Positions 42,575 through 50,675 of a DNA stretch of 64,000 nt are shown piece by piece. The position numbers and the translations under genes were made by a program. Under the pieces are notes generated by a model, which was not told where the DNA came from, made no database searches, and saw nothing but the letters and a program-made list of their open reading frames with translations. The stretch's first letter is position 1. The number at the start of each line of letters is the position of its first letter. Source of the stretch: Streptomyces sp. R21 (GTDB lineage: Bacteria; Actinomycetota; Actinomycetes; Streptomycetales; Streptomycetaceae); assembly GCF_041051975.1 (NCBI RefSeq), contig NZ_CP163435.1, positions 7,977,001 through 8,041,000 of the forward strand, given 5' to 3'.

Positions 42575-43789
42575 CTACACGTACTTCTTGATCTCCCGCC
42601 GCGCCAGCGACCGCTGGTGCACCTCGTCGGGACCGTCCGCGAGCTTCAACGTCCGGGCGCTGGCCCACAGTTCGGCCAGCGGGAAGTCCTGGCTCACGCC
42701 TCCCGCGCCGTGCAGCTGGACGGCCTTGTCGAGGATGTCGACGACCGTGCGCGGTGTGGCGATCTTGATGGCCTGGATCTCGGTGTGGGCACCCCGGTTG
42801 CCGACGGTGTCCATCATCCAGGCCGTCTTCAGCACCAGCAGACGCAGCTGCTCGACGGCCACCCGGGCGTCGGCGATCCAGTTCTGCACGACACCCTGCT
42901 GGGCGAGCGGCTTGCCGAACGCCGTGCGGGACACCGCCCGCCTGCACATCAGCTCGATCGCCCGCTCGGCCATGCCGATCAGCCGCATGCAGTGGTGGAT
43001 GCGCCCCGGACCGAGCCGTGCCTGCGCGATGCCGAAGCCGCCGCCCTCCTCGCCGATCAGGTTGCTCGCGGGCACCCGGACGTGGTCGAAGACGACCTCG
43101 GCGTGCCCGCCGTGGGAGTGGTCCTCGTAGCCGTACACCTGCATGGCGCGCCGGACTTCGAGCCCCGGGGTGTCGCGCGGGACCAGGATCATCGACTGCT
43201 GGCGGCGGATGTCGGAGCCGTCCGGGTCCGTCTTGCCCATCACGATGAAGATTTTGCAGTCCGGGTTCATCGCCCCGGAGATGTACCACTTGCGCCCGGT
43301 GACGACGTACTCGTCGCCGTCCCGCTCGATGAGCGTGGTGATGTTCGTGGCGTCGGAGGACGCCACCTCGGGCTCGGTCATCGCGAACGCCGAGCGGATG
43401 TCGCCCGCGAGCAGCGGCTCCAGCCACTGCTTCTTCTGCTGCTCGTCGGCGAACTGCGCGAGCACCTCCATGTTGCCCGTGTCCGGCGCCGCGCAGTTCA
43501 GCGCCGTCGGAGCCAAGTGCGGGCTGCGGCCGGTGATTTCGGCGAGCGGCGCGTACTGGAGGTTGGTGAGCCCGGCGCCGTACTCGGAGTCCGGCAGGAA
43601 GAGGTTCCACAGGCCCTGGCGGCGGGCCTCGGCCTTCAACTCCCCGACGATCGCGGGGGTGTCCCACGGCGAGGCGAGCTGCGCGCGCTGCTCGTGCTCG
43701 ACCGCCTCCGCCGGATAGACGTACTCGTCCATGAAGGCGAGCAGCTTCCCGCGCAGCTCCTCGGTGCGCGCGTCGAATGCGAAGTCCAT
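42575..43789 (-). CDS. Acyl-CoA dehydrogenase, ACAD10/11-like
   Basis: A 404-residue FAD enzyme. It has S-A-F-A-M-T-E-P-E-V-A-S-S-D (the Glu-Pro-x-x-A-S-S-D form typical of ACAD10/11), Q-L-H-G-A-G-G-V-S-Q-D near the end and no classical YEGT catalytic Glu. It begins 6 bp after the APH-like kinase stop in the same operon. Order and pairing match the human ACAD11 fusion (kinase then dehydrogenase), whose combined action removes a hydroxyl via phosphorylation; the same is inferred here. Confidence 0.93.
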   Translation of the reverse strand: MDFAFDARTEELRGKLLAFMDEYVYPAEAVEHEQRAQLASPWDTPAIVGELKAEARRQGLWNLFLPDSEYGAGLTNLQYAPLAEITGRSPHLAPTALNCAAPDTGNMEVLAQFADEQQKKQWLEPLLAGDIRSAFAMTEPEVASSDATNITTLIERDGDEYVVTGRKWYISGAMNPDCKIFIVMGKTDPDGSDIRRQQSMILVPRDTPGLEVRRAMQVYGYEDHSHGGHAEVVFDHVRVPASNLIGEEGGGFGIAQARLGPGRIHHCMRLIGMAERAIELMCRRAVSRTAFGKPLAQQGVVQNWIADARVAVEQLRLLVLKTAWMMDTVGNRGAHTEIQAIKIATPRTVVDILDKAVQLHGAGGVSQDFPLAELWASARTLKLADGPDEVHQRSLARREIKKYV

Positions 43790-43795
43790 GGCGGA

Positions 43796-44818
43796 TCAGC
43801 CTTCCTGAAGGGTGGTCAGGCCGTGCTCGATGAAGAAGGGGACGAGTTCCCCGATGCGGTCGAAGCCCGCGCCGACCGTCTGGCCCAGCGTGTACCGGTA
43901 GTGGATGCCCTCGAGGATCACGGCGAGCTTGAACCAGGCGAACGCCGTGTACCAGGAGACGGCGGACACGTCGCGCCCCGAGCGCGCGGCGTACCGCTCG
44001 ATGATCTCGGCCGGCTGCGGGTGCCCGGCGGCCGAAGCGGTGGTGCTGATGGGGGAGTTGGGCAGATCCAGCGGCGCGCTGTACATCACCAGCAGCCCCA
44101 GGTCGGTGAGCGGATCACCCAGCGTGGACATCTCCCAGTCCAGGATCGCCTTGATCCGGTCGTCCTCGCCGATCAGCACGTTGTCCAGGCGGTAGTCGCC
44201 GTGGATGACCGTGGCCGCGGGGGAATCCGGCAGTTCGCGGCCCAGGGCGGCGTGCAGCTCGTCGATCCCGGCGAGTTCGCGGTTGCGGGAGGCGTCCAAC
44301 TGCTTGCCCCAGCGGCGCAGTTGCCGGTCGAGGAAGCCCTCGGGCCGCCCGAAGTCGGCGAGGCCCACCGCGGCGGGGTCCACCGCGTGCAGTTCGACGA
44401 GCGTGTCGACCAGCCCGAGCACGGCGTCGCGAGTGCGCTCGGGACCGAGCGGGGCGAGCTGCTCGGCGGTGCGGTACGGGGTGCCCTCCACGAACTCCAT
44501 CACGTAGAAGGGCGCGCCCAGCACCTCGTCGTCCTCGCAGAGCAGCACCGTGCGGGGCACCGGCACGGCCGTCGGGTGCAGCGCGCTGATGACCCGGTGC
44601 TCGCGCTTCATGTCGTGCGCGGTGGCCAGGACGTGGCCCAGCGGGGGCCGCCGTACGACCCACTTCGCGGTACCGTCCGTCACGGAATAGGTGAGGTTCG
44701 ACCGTCCGCCCTCGATCAGTCGGCCGGTCAGCGGGCCGGTCACCAGGCCGGGCCGCTCGCTGTCGAGCAGGCCGCGCAGCCGGTCGAGATCGAGACCAGG
44801 CGGGTGGTCGGGGCTCAT
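43796..44818 (-). CDS. APH-fold kinase paired with acyl-CoA dehydrogenase
   Basis: A 340-residue aminoglycoside-phosphotransferase-fold protein: G-G-R-S-N-L-T-Y (nucleotide loop), catalytic V-I-H-G-D-Y-R-L-D-N and metal-binding I-L-D-W-E-M-S-T-L-G-D-P-L-T-D. GAGGAG precedes ATG 44818. Adjacent ACAD and acyl-CoA ligase make antibiotic resistance unlikely; it resembles the kinase half of ACAD10/11 and LvaA, which phosphorylate 4-hydroxyacyl-CoA. The operator at 44858-44875 lies 40 bp upstream. Confidence 0.9.
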   Translation of the reverse strand: MSPDHPPGLDLDRLRGLLDSERPGLVTGPLTGRLIEGGRSNLTYSVTDGTAKWVVRRPPLGHVLATAHDMKREHRVISALHPTAVPVPRTVLLCEDDEVLGAPFYVMEFVEGTPYRTAEQLAPLGPERTRDAVLGLVDTLVELHAVDPAAVGLADFGRPEGFLDRQLRRWGKQLDASRNRELAGIDELHAALGRELPDSPAATVIHGDYRLDNVLIGEDDRIKAILDWEMSTLGDPLTDLGLLVMYSAPLDLPNSPISTTASAAGHPQPAEIIERYAARSGRDVSAVSWYTAFAWFKLAVILEGIHYRYTLGQTVGAGFDRIGELVPFFIEHGLTTLQEG

Positions 44819-44857
44819 CGTTTCTCCTCAACGCACGGAAACCGGACGTCAACCATG

Positions 44858-44875
44858 ATGCCGACCGGTCGGTAT
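44858..44875. promoter_or_regulatory. TetR-type operator of the kinase/ACAD operon
   Basis: ATGCCGACCGGTCGGTAT: a 12-bp perfect core CCGACC/GGTCGG with near-symmetrical ends. Shares ACCGGTCGGTATGC with the site at 12905 and the ACCGAC arm with 39281. Confidence 0.7.
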
Positions 44876-44971
44876 GCCGTCCAGTGCGCGGGCGAAACGT
44901 GATCGGCGTCTCCCCCCGGAGGGTGCCGGAACCGGCCAGGACCGGGAGGTGACGCCAGGGCCGGAGAGGCC

Positions 44972-45268
44972 CTAGTGGTCGTCCCAGTGGCCCTCGTGCG
45001 CGGCGTGCCGGTGGCCGTCGTGCACATAGTCGACGTGATCCCCGTGGGCCACCTGCGGGTGCCCGCAGTCCTCGCCGTGCTGGTGGCCGTGCCCGCCGTG
45101 CGTCACATGCCCGCCCGGCTCGCACTCGTCCCAGTGTCCGGCGTGCTCGCGGTGCAGGTGCCCGTCGTGCGCGTAGTCGGTGTGGTCACCGTGCGGCACC
45201 GCCGGGTGGCCGCAGGCCGGGCCGTGGGTGTGGGCGTGCGTGGGGTGCTCGTGGTGGAGGGTGGTCAT
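44972..45268 (-). CDS. Histidine-rich metal-binding protein
   Basis: A 98-residue protein, more than a quarter His. Two repeats of about 30 residues (C-G-H-P-x-V-x-H-G-D-H-x-D-Y-x-H-D-G-H-x-H) end with G-H-W-D. The M-T-T-L-H-H-E-H start follows AAGGTG. No signal peptide. His/Asp/Cys density suggests storage or delivery of Zn, Ni or Co, as in His-rich chaperones. It is downstream of two DUF202-type genes on the same strand but with 114 bp between. A tandem decamer lies just upstream. Confidence 0.82.
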   Translation of the reverse strand: MTTLHHEHPTHAHTHGPACGHPAVPHGDHTDYAHDGHLHREHAGHWDECEPGGHVTHGGHGHQHGEDCGHPQVAHGDHVDYVHDGHRHAAHEGHWDDH

Positions 45269-45287
45269 GGGGCTCACCTTTGAAAGA

Positions 45288-45307
45288 GGCGGGAAACGGC
45301 GGGAAAC
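45288..45307. repeat. Tandem decamer before the His-rich gene
   Basis: GGCGGGAAAC occurs twice in tandem, 20 bp upstream of the ATG. It may be a metal-regulator site or lie in the leader; no Zur or Nur dyad is seen. Confidence 0.45.
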
Positions 45308-45382
45308 GAGGCCTCAGGATATCGGGACAAAGTCCAGCATTTCCCTTTCATTTGGCCTGCGTCCCGTTTGAGTACCTCAGCC

Positions 45383-45706
45383 TCAGAGCACCAGCGCCGC
45401 CGCGCACACGGCCAGCGCCACCGTGCACAGGGCCGCCGCCGCCCCGTGCCGGGCGGAGAGCGCCGCCGGGTGACCGGACCGCAGGTCGGCGAGCGTCCGG
45501 ATGCGGCGGTGGGCGACGGCCAGGAACCCCAGCCAGAGGATGCAGCACAGGGCGCCGAGGACGGCTCCGGTCACCCCTCCGGCGCGCAGCGACGCCTTCG
45601 CGGCGAGCACGGCGGCGACGGTGCTCGCCAGCGTCGTACGCCGCCAGGCGAGCCGGGTGCGTTCCGGCTGGAGTCCCGGGTCCCGGTCCCGGGCGGGAGC
45701 GGTCAC
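45383..45706 (-). CDS. DUF202 membrane protein
   Basis: A 107-residue protein with the DUF202 signature E-R-T-R-L-A-W-R-R-T-T-L near residue 15 and three helices. GTG 45706 overlaps the upstream YidH-type gene stop (GTGA). Function unknown; such pairs are common in actinomycetes. Confidence 0.85.
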   Translation of the reverse strand: MTAPARDRDPGLQPERTRLAWRRTTLASTVAAVLAAKASLRAGGVTGAVLGALCCILWLGFLAVAHRRIRTLADLRSGHPAALSARHGAAAALCTVALAVCAAALVL

Positions 45707-46095
45707 CCTTCCCAGCCGACGAGGACGACGACGACCATGGCGATGGCGACGACCGCGACGGCAACGCTCAGCAGGGCCGGAAAGCGGGACACCGGCAGGT
45801 CCTCGCCGTTGCGCATCGCCCGCTCGCACCGCACCCAGTGGTTGACGGCACGCAGCGAGCAGAGCACGCCGGCCGCCAGCAGGGCCAGCGCGAGACCCAC
45901 CCGCCATCCCCAGCGCAGGTCCGGCAGGAACTGGTCCACGGCGAAGCCCCCGCCGATCAGCGCGAGCGCCGTGCGCAACCACGCCAGGAAGGTCCGCTCG
46001 TTGGCCAGCGAGAAGCGGTAGTCGGGCGTCTCGCCCTCCTCCCGGACGTCCTCCGGGGCGAACCACAGCCGGACGTTCCGTACGAATTCGATCAC
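45703..46095 (-). CDS. YidH/DUF202 family inner membrane protein
   Basis: A 130-residue protein with A-N-E-R-T-F-L-A-W-L-R-T-A-L near residue 32 and three hydrophobic helices (about 40-55, 65-85, 108-127). First gene of a two-gene coupled unit with the shorter DUF202 protein, suggesting a heteromeric membrane complex. Role unknown. Confidence 0.88.
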   Translation of the reverse strand: MIEFVRNVRLWFAPEDVREEGETPDYRFSLANERTFLAWLRTALALIGGGFAVDQFLPDLRWGWRVGLALALLAAGVLCSLRAVNHWVRCERAMRNGEDLPVSRFPALLSVAVAVVAIAMVVVVLVGWEG

Positions 46096-46143
46096 GCCCT
46101 GGACCCTACCGGCCGCCTGCCCGCCGCCCCGAGGACGGTGGCG

Positions 46144-46659
46144 TCAGCCCTTGGCCCGGTAGGCCTTCAGGCGCTCGTACGCGGCAAGACCGTCCGGCAC
46201 CCAGGTCCAGTCGGTCAGCCGGCGCTCCACCTCGTCCTCGGGAAGGAAGTCGTGCCAGGCGACCTCCTCGACCTGCGGGTTCACCGGGAGGTCGCAGCGC
46301 ACCTCGTACACGGCGGACCACCAGCTCCCGCGGGCTCCGCCGTCGTAGAGGAACTTGAAGAGCGGGACGGGCCGCGGGAGCCCGGAGACGCCGAGTTCCT
46401 CCTCGGCCTCCCGCAGGGCCGCGTCGTCGTAGGTCTCGCCCGTGCCGACGACTCCGCCTACGAACATGTCGTGGAGGGAGGGAAAGACCAGCTTGGTGGG
46501 GGTGCGGCGGTGGACGAAGATCCGGCCGGCGGCGTCCCGGGCCTGGATGAACACGCAGCGGTGGCGCAGACCGCGCGCGTACGCCTCACCACGCGGGGAC
46601 TGCCCGATGACCTGGTCGTTCTCGTCCACGATGTCGAGGATCTCGTCGGCGGCGCTCAT
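46144..46659 (-). CDS. Nudix hydrolase
   Basis: A 171-residue protein with Nudix box G-x5-E-x7-R-E-A-E-E-E-L-G-V at about residues 65-90, and an N-terminus D-E-I-L-D-I-V-D-E-N-D-Q-V-I-G like the isopentenyl-diphosphate isomerase-like YfcD subgroup. ATG 46659 is preferred. Substrate unknown, probably a nucleoside diphosphate derivative. It has separate promoters from its neighbours as judged by spacing. Confidence 0.9.
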   Translation of the reverse strand: MSAADEILDIVDENDQVIGQSPRGEAYARGLRHRCVFIQARDAAGRIFVHRRTPTKLVFPSLHDMFVGGVVGTGETYDDAALREAEEELGVSGLPRPVPLFKFLYDGGARGSWWSAVYEVRCDLPVNPQVEEVAWHDFLPEDEVERRLTDWTWVPDGLAAYERLKAYRAKG

Positions 46660-46704
46660 GGGGCCATCCAAGCAGCACGCCGCGGACGGCGGGGTGGGGG
46701 AGGG

Positions 46705-47604
46705 TCAGCCCTTCAACGCCGGCGCCGGTACCCGCTCCACGGGTGCCGCGCCGCTGGGCATCGCCGGATGCAGACCGAGCAGCACGATGCCCACGACGAT
46801 CGCCGCGAGGCCCGCCGCCTCCCAGGCCAGTGCGCCGCTGTCGGTGCGCAGCCGGTCGCCGAGGAAGCCGACACCGCACGCGATTCCGGCGAGCGGCTGG
46901 GCGGCGGTCAGGGCGGGCAGGGACATCCGCAGGGGAGCCGTCTCGAAGGCGCTCTGCACGAGGATCAGCCCGACGACGCCGAGCGCCGCGACGGCGTACG
47001 GCTGCCAGGTCGAGAAGAGCGTGAGCCAGCCGCCGCCCTCCGTGACCAGCTGCCCGCTCACTCGGGTCAGCGCGTCCTGCACGCCGTAGAGGAGTCCGGC
47101 CGCCAGCGCCAGCAGGACCGGCGCGGCGCTCAGCCGGGACCGCTTCGCGTACGCCGTCAGCAGCAGTGCGCCGCCCACCATCAGCCCGATGATCAGCCAG
47201 TGCCGCGCCGGATCCGCGACCGCGTCGCCGCCGCGCGGCTGCCCCGCCACGATGAACGCCGAGACGCCGCCCGCGAGCAGCAGGAGCCCCGTCCAGCCCT
47301 GGCGCCCCAGTGACTGTTTCGTCTGCCGACGGGACAGCGCCATCGCGAAGAGCAGGTTGGTGGCCAGCAGGGGTTCGACGAGGGAGATCTCTCCGTGGCT
47401 CAGCGCGATCGCGCCGAGCACCATTCCGCAGACCATGAGCCCGATGCCGCCGAGCCAGCGCGGCACCCGGATGAGGTCGAGCAGCAGGCGCGGCGAGAGG
47501 AAGTCGCCCAGCGGCGCGTGCGAGGCAGCGTTCTGCTGGAGCACGAAGCCGAAGCCGAGACAGCAGGCCGCGCTCACGGCGAGGACGAGAACCAGTACCG
47601 ACAC
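46705..47604 (-). CDS. DMT family (EamA-like) permease
   Basis: A 299-residue protein with about nine to ten helices. GTG 47604 follows GAGG; the 129 residues that could precede it in frame are Arg/Ser-rich and not membrane-like. The segment S-H-G-E-I-S-L-V-E-P-L-L-A-T-N-L-L-F-A near residue 67 is typical of this DMT subgroup. Substrate unknown. Divergent from the FAD dehydrogenase. Confidence 0.83.
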   Translation of the reverse strand: MSVLVLVLAVSAACCLGFGFVLQQNAASHAPLGDFLSPRLLLDLIRVPRWLGGIGLMVCGMVLGAIALSHGEISLVEPLLATNLLFAMALSRRQTKQSLGRQGWTGLLLLAGGVSAFIVAGQPRGGDAVADPARHWLIIGLMVGGALLLTAYAKRSRLSAAPVLLALAAGLLYGVQDALTRVSGQLVTEGGGWLTLFSTWQPYAVAALGVVGLILVQSAFETAPLRMSLPALTAAQPLAGIACGVGFLGDRLRTDSGALAWEAAGLAAIVVGIVLLGLHPAMPSGAAPVERVPAPALKG

Positions 47605-47689
47605 GCTGCGTACCTCAATACATCGGGGACGGGGACGGGCGGGGTTACGGGTATCGGAAGACTGTAGCCGAGTCCCCGGAAACCGGCAG

Positions 47690-47718
47690 TTGACTGGGTC
47701 ACTTCGTTGCCCAAGGAT
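47690..47718 (+). promoter_or_regulatory. Putative sigma-70-type promoter of the FAD dehydrogenase
   Basis: TTGACT (47690-47695), 17-nt spacer, AAGGAT (47713-47718), 38 bp before ATG 47756. Good -35 and spacing, weaker -10. Confidence 0.4.
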
Positions 47719-47755
47719 CTGACCGACCAGTAACAATGTCGAGGAGGGCCTGCTC

Positions 47756-49411
47756 ATGGCGTACGACGCAGATGTGATCGTGATCGGGGCGGGCCTCGCC
47801 GGGCTCGCGGCGACCGCGGAGCTCGTCGACGCGGGCCGCAAGGTGATCCTTCTCGACCAGGAGCCGGAGCAGTCGATCGGCGGCCAGGCGCACTGGTCCT
47901 TCGGCGGGCTCTTCTTCGTGGACTCGCCCGAGCAGCGCCGGATGCGGATCAAGGACAGCCACGCGCTCGCCCTCCAGGACTGGATGGGCACCGCCGCCTT
48001 CGACCGCCCGGAGGACCACTGGCCCCGCCAGTGGGCCGAGGCCTACGTCGACTTCGCGGCCGGCGAGAAGCGCTCCTGGCTGCACAAGCAGGGCGTCCGC
48101 TTCTTCCCGGTCGTCGGCTGGGCCGAGCGCGGCGGCTACGACGCCAATGGGCACGGCAACTCCGTACCCCGCTTCCACATCACCTGGGGGACCGGGCCGG
48201 GGCTGGTCGCGCCCTTCGAGCGGCGAGTGCGGGCCGGGGTGGCCCGTGGTCTCGTCGAGCTGCGGTTCCGGCACCGGGTGACCGGGCTGTCCCGCAGCGC
48301 GGGCGCCGTCGACACGGTCACCGGGGAGATCCTGGAGCCGTCCGGCATCGAGCGCGGCCAGGCCAGCAGCCGGGCGGTCGCCGGCGCCTTCGAGCTCAAG
48401 GCGCAGGCGGTGATCGTCACCTCCGGCGGCATCGGCGGCAACCATGACCTCGTCCGCGCCAACTGGCCGGAGCGGCTCGGCACCCCGCCCGAGAAGATGA
48501 TCTCCGGCGTTCCCGCGCACGTCGACGGGAAGATGCTCGCCATCGCCGAGGAGACGGGCGCGCACCTCATCAACCGCGACCGGATGTGGCACTACACCGA
48601 GGGCATCCAGAACTGGAACCCCATCTGGGAGAACCACGGCATCCGCGTCCTGCCCGGCCCGTCCTCGCTCTGGCTGGACGCCCGCGGCAACCGGCTGCCG
48701 GTCCCGCTCTTCCCCGGCTTCGACACGCTCGGCACGCTCGAACACATCATGCGGACCGGGTACGACTACACGTGGTTCGTGCTCGACCAGAAGATCATCG
48801 GCAAGGAGTTCGCGCTCTCGGGCTCGGAGCAGAACCCCGACCTCACCGGCAAGTCGATCCGGGACGTCATCGGCCGGGCCCGCGCGGACGTCCCCGGTCC
48901 CGTCAAGGCGTTCATGGACAACGGCGCGGACTTCGTCGTGGAGAAGGACCTCGCCGCGCTCGTCCGCGGCATGAACGCGATCACCAAGGAACCCCTGATC
49001 GACGAGGCGGAGCTGCGCCGTGTGATCGTCTCGCGCGACCGGGAGATCGCCAACCCCTTCACCAAGGACCTCCAGGTGACGGCGATCCGCGGCGCCCGCA
49101 CCTACCTGGGCGACAAGCTGATCCGCACGGCGACCCCGCACCGCATCCTCGACCCCAAGGCGGGCCCGCTGATCGCGGTGCGCCTGAACATCCTCACCCG
49201 CAAGACCCTCGGCGGCCTGGAGACCGACCTCTCCTCGCGTGTGCTGACCGAGGGCGGTGACCCGTTGGAGGGCGTGTACGCGGCCGGTGAGGCCGCCGGG
49301 TTCGGCGGCGGCGGAGTCCACGGCTACCGCTCGCTCGAAGGCACCTTCCTCGGCGGCTGCCTCTTCTCGGGGCGTACGGCGGGGCGGGCGGCGGCGAAGG
49401 CGCTGGGCTGA
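47756..49411 (+). CDS. FAD-binding dehydrogenase (KSTD/fumarate reductase-like)
   Basis: A 551-residue flavoprotein. N-terminal dinucleotide motif G-A-G-L-A-G-L-A-A and ED-type G-G-Q-A-H-W-S-F-G-G; the C-terminal A-A-G-E-A-A-G-F-G-G-G-G closes the FAD site. The fold is that of 3-ketosteroid dehydrogenase and fumarate reductase flavosubunits. GAGGAGG precedes ATG 47756. Single gene; substrate not evident. Confidence 0.88.
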   Translation: MAYDADVIVIGAGLAGLAATAELVDAGRKVILLDQEPEQSIGGQAHWSFGGLFFVDSPEQRRMRIKDSHALALQDWMGTAAFDRPEDHWPRQWAEAYVDFAAGEKRSWLHKQGVRFFPVVGWAERGGYDANGHGNSVPRFHITWGTGPGLVAPFERRVRAGVARGLVELRFRHRVTGLSRSAGAVDTVTGEILEPSGIERGQASSRAVAGAFELKAQAVIVTSGGIGGNHDLVRANWPERLGTPPEKMISGVPAHVDGKMLAIAEETGAHLINRDRMWHYTEGIQNWNPIWENHGIRVLPGPSSLWLDARGNRLPVPLFPGFDTLGTLEHIMRTGYDYTWFVLDQKIIGKEFALSGSEQNPDLTGKSIRDVIGRARADVPGPVKAFMDNGADFVVEKDLAALVRGMNAITKEPLIDEAELRRVIVSRDREIANPFTKDLQVTAIRGARTYLGDKLIRTATPHRILDPKAGPLIAVRLNILTRKTLGGLETDLSSRVLTEGGDPLEGVYAAGEAAGFGGGGVHGYRSLEGTFLGGCLFSGRTAGRAAAKALG

Positions 49412-49461
49412 GCCCTCCCAAGTCCCGTCTAGTCCCCTGAAGTCCTCTCAAGCCCTGCCGT

Positions 49462-49485
49462 CCCGGGAGATCCGCCTCTCCCGGG
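49462..49485. terminator. Terminator after the FAD dehydrogenase
   Basis: CCCGGGAGA-TCCGCC-TCTCCCGGG, perfect 9-bp stem, 50 bp after the stop. Confidence 0.75.
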
Positions 49486-49622
49486 CCGGAGGCAATCCGC
49501 CTGCGCCGCAAGCCAGTTGGTGCGTGAGCCTTCTTGGGGAGCCCTTGACTAAAGCCTTGGGTGGGGGTTTGCTGTGCGTGATCAAATCCTGACCAGCATC
49601 GCCCCTGTGAGGAATGCCCGCG

Positions 49623-50573
49623 GTGCCCCCACCCCCTCTCGGCCGCGGTCGCGGCCGTAAGCGCACCGCCCTGTCCTTCGACGCCGCGCTCGACGACACC
49701 GAACTCGTCGCGGCGCGCGCCTCGTTGAACCAGGGACGGTGGACCGCGGTCCGCTCGCTGCTCGCCGCCACCGGCGACGACTGGGACCGCCGTGGGCACC
49801 GCGTCACCGTTCTCGCGCAGGAGTCCGCCACCCTCGCCTGGGCCCGCGACTGGCGGCTCGCCGAACCCGAGTCCGCCGACGCCTCCGTACTGCTCGCCTG
49901 TGCCATGGTCCACCGCGTCCTGAACGGCAAGGAGCGCCCCGAACGGGCCCGCGAGGCCTGCCGGTCCGCGGCCGCGCTCGCCCCCACCGACCCGACGCCC
50001 TGGCTCGGCCTGCTGATCCTGGAGCGCTCGCGCGGCACCGAGGAGGACGTGGTCCGGCTCTTCGACGAGGTGCGCCATCGCTGTCCCGACCACCACCACG
50101 CGCATCATCTGATGGTCGCCCGGCTCGCCGAGCGCCGTGCCGCGGCCGGCCAGGACCCGCTGCACGAGGTGTACGACTTCGCCAACTGGTCCGCCGAACA
50201 GGCCCCCGCCGACTCGCCGTTGGCGATTCTGCCGGTCGTCGCGCACGCCGAGCGCTTCCGCGTCCTCGCCACCATCGGCAGCGAGCCCCTCGATCCGGCC
50301 GCCTCCGGGCACTGGGTCGGGCGCCGGGCCCGCCAGGTGATGAAGGCCGCCTTCGACTGGTGGCTGGAGTGGGAGCACGACGACCATCCGCGCCGCCATG
50401 TCGACCTCAACTTCCTTGCCCACGCCAAGTTCTGCGAGGGCCGGGGCGCCGAGGCCGCCGCGCTGTTCCACCGCATCGGACCGCATGCCACCCGGGCGCC
50501 CTGGTCGTACCCCGACCGCGACCCCGACAAAGCCTTCCGCGCCGCCCGCGACAGTGCGCTCGGCACGGCGTAA
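49623..50573 (+). CDS. Conserved hypothetical helical-repeat protein
   Basis: A 316-residue soluble protein with alternating helices like TPR/SEL1 repeats (L-A-C-A-M-V-H-R-V-L; A-R-E-A-C-R-S-A-A-A-L-A-P). A His cluster C-P-D-H-H-H-A-H-H sits near residue 160. GTG 49623 is placed 9 bases after GTGAGGA and preferred to ATG 49614, which touches it. Function unknown; I recall similar streptomycete proteins without assignment. Confidence 0.78.
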   Translation: MPPPPLGRGRGRKRTALSFDAALDDTELVAARASLNQGRWTAVRSLLAATGDDWDRRGHRVTVLAQESATLAWARDWRLAEPESADASVLLACAMVHRVLNGKERPERAREACRSAAALAPTDPTPWLGLLILERSRGTEEDVVRLFDEVRHRCPDHHHAHHLMVARLAERRAAAGQDPLHEVYDFANWSAEQAPADSPLAILPVVAHAERFRVLATIGSEPLDPAASGHWVGRRARQVMKAAFDWWLEWEHDDHPRRHVDLNFLAHAKFCEGRGAEAAALFHRIGPHATRAPWSYPDRDPDKAFRAARDSALGTA

Positions 50574-50597
50574 CGCCCCATTTTTGGAAGTACCACC

Positions 50598-50661
50598 CCC
50601 CCGAACCCCCGAACCCCCGAACCCCCGAACCCCCGAACCCCCGAACTTCCGAACATCCGAA
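50598..50661. repeat. Octamer tandem repeat (CCCCCGAA) before the permease
   Basis: Eight units of exactly 8 bp; six perfect CCCCCGAA then CTTCCGAA and CATCCGAA. It ends 14 bp before the ATG of the amino acid permease and flanks its AAAGGA site. Confidence 0.88.
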
Positions 50662-50675
50662 AGGACAACCCCGCG

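Noticed and set aside
43796..44818. Aminoglycoside resistance gene
   Set aside because: APH fold, but operon partners are acyl-CoA enzymes, which fits ACAD11/LvaA-type kinases.
45280..47313. 677-residue plus-strand open frame
   Set aside because: Antisense to four well-supported genes.
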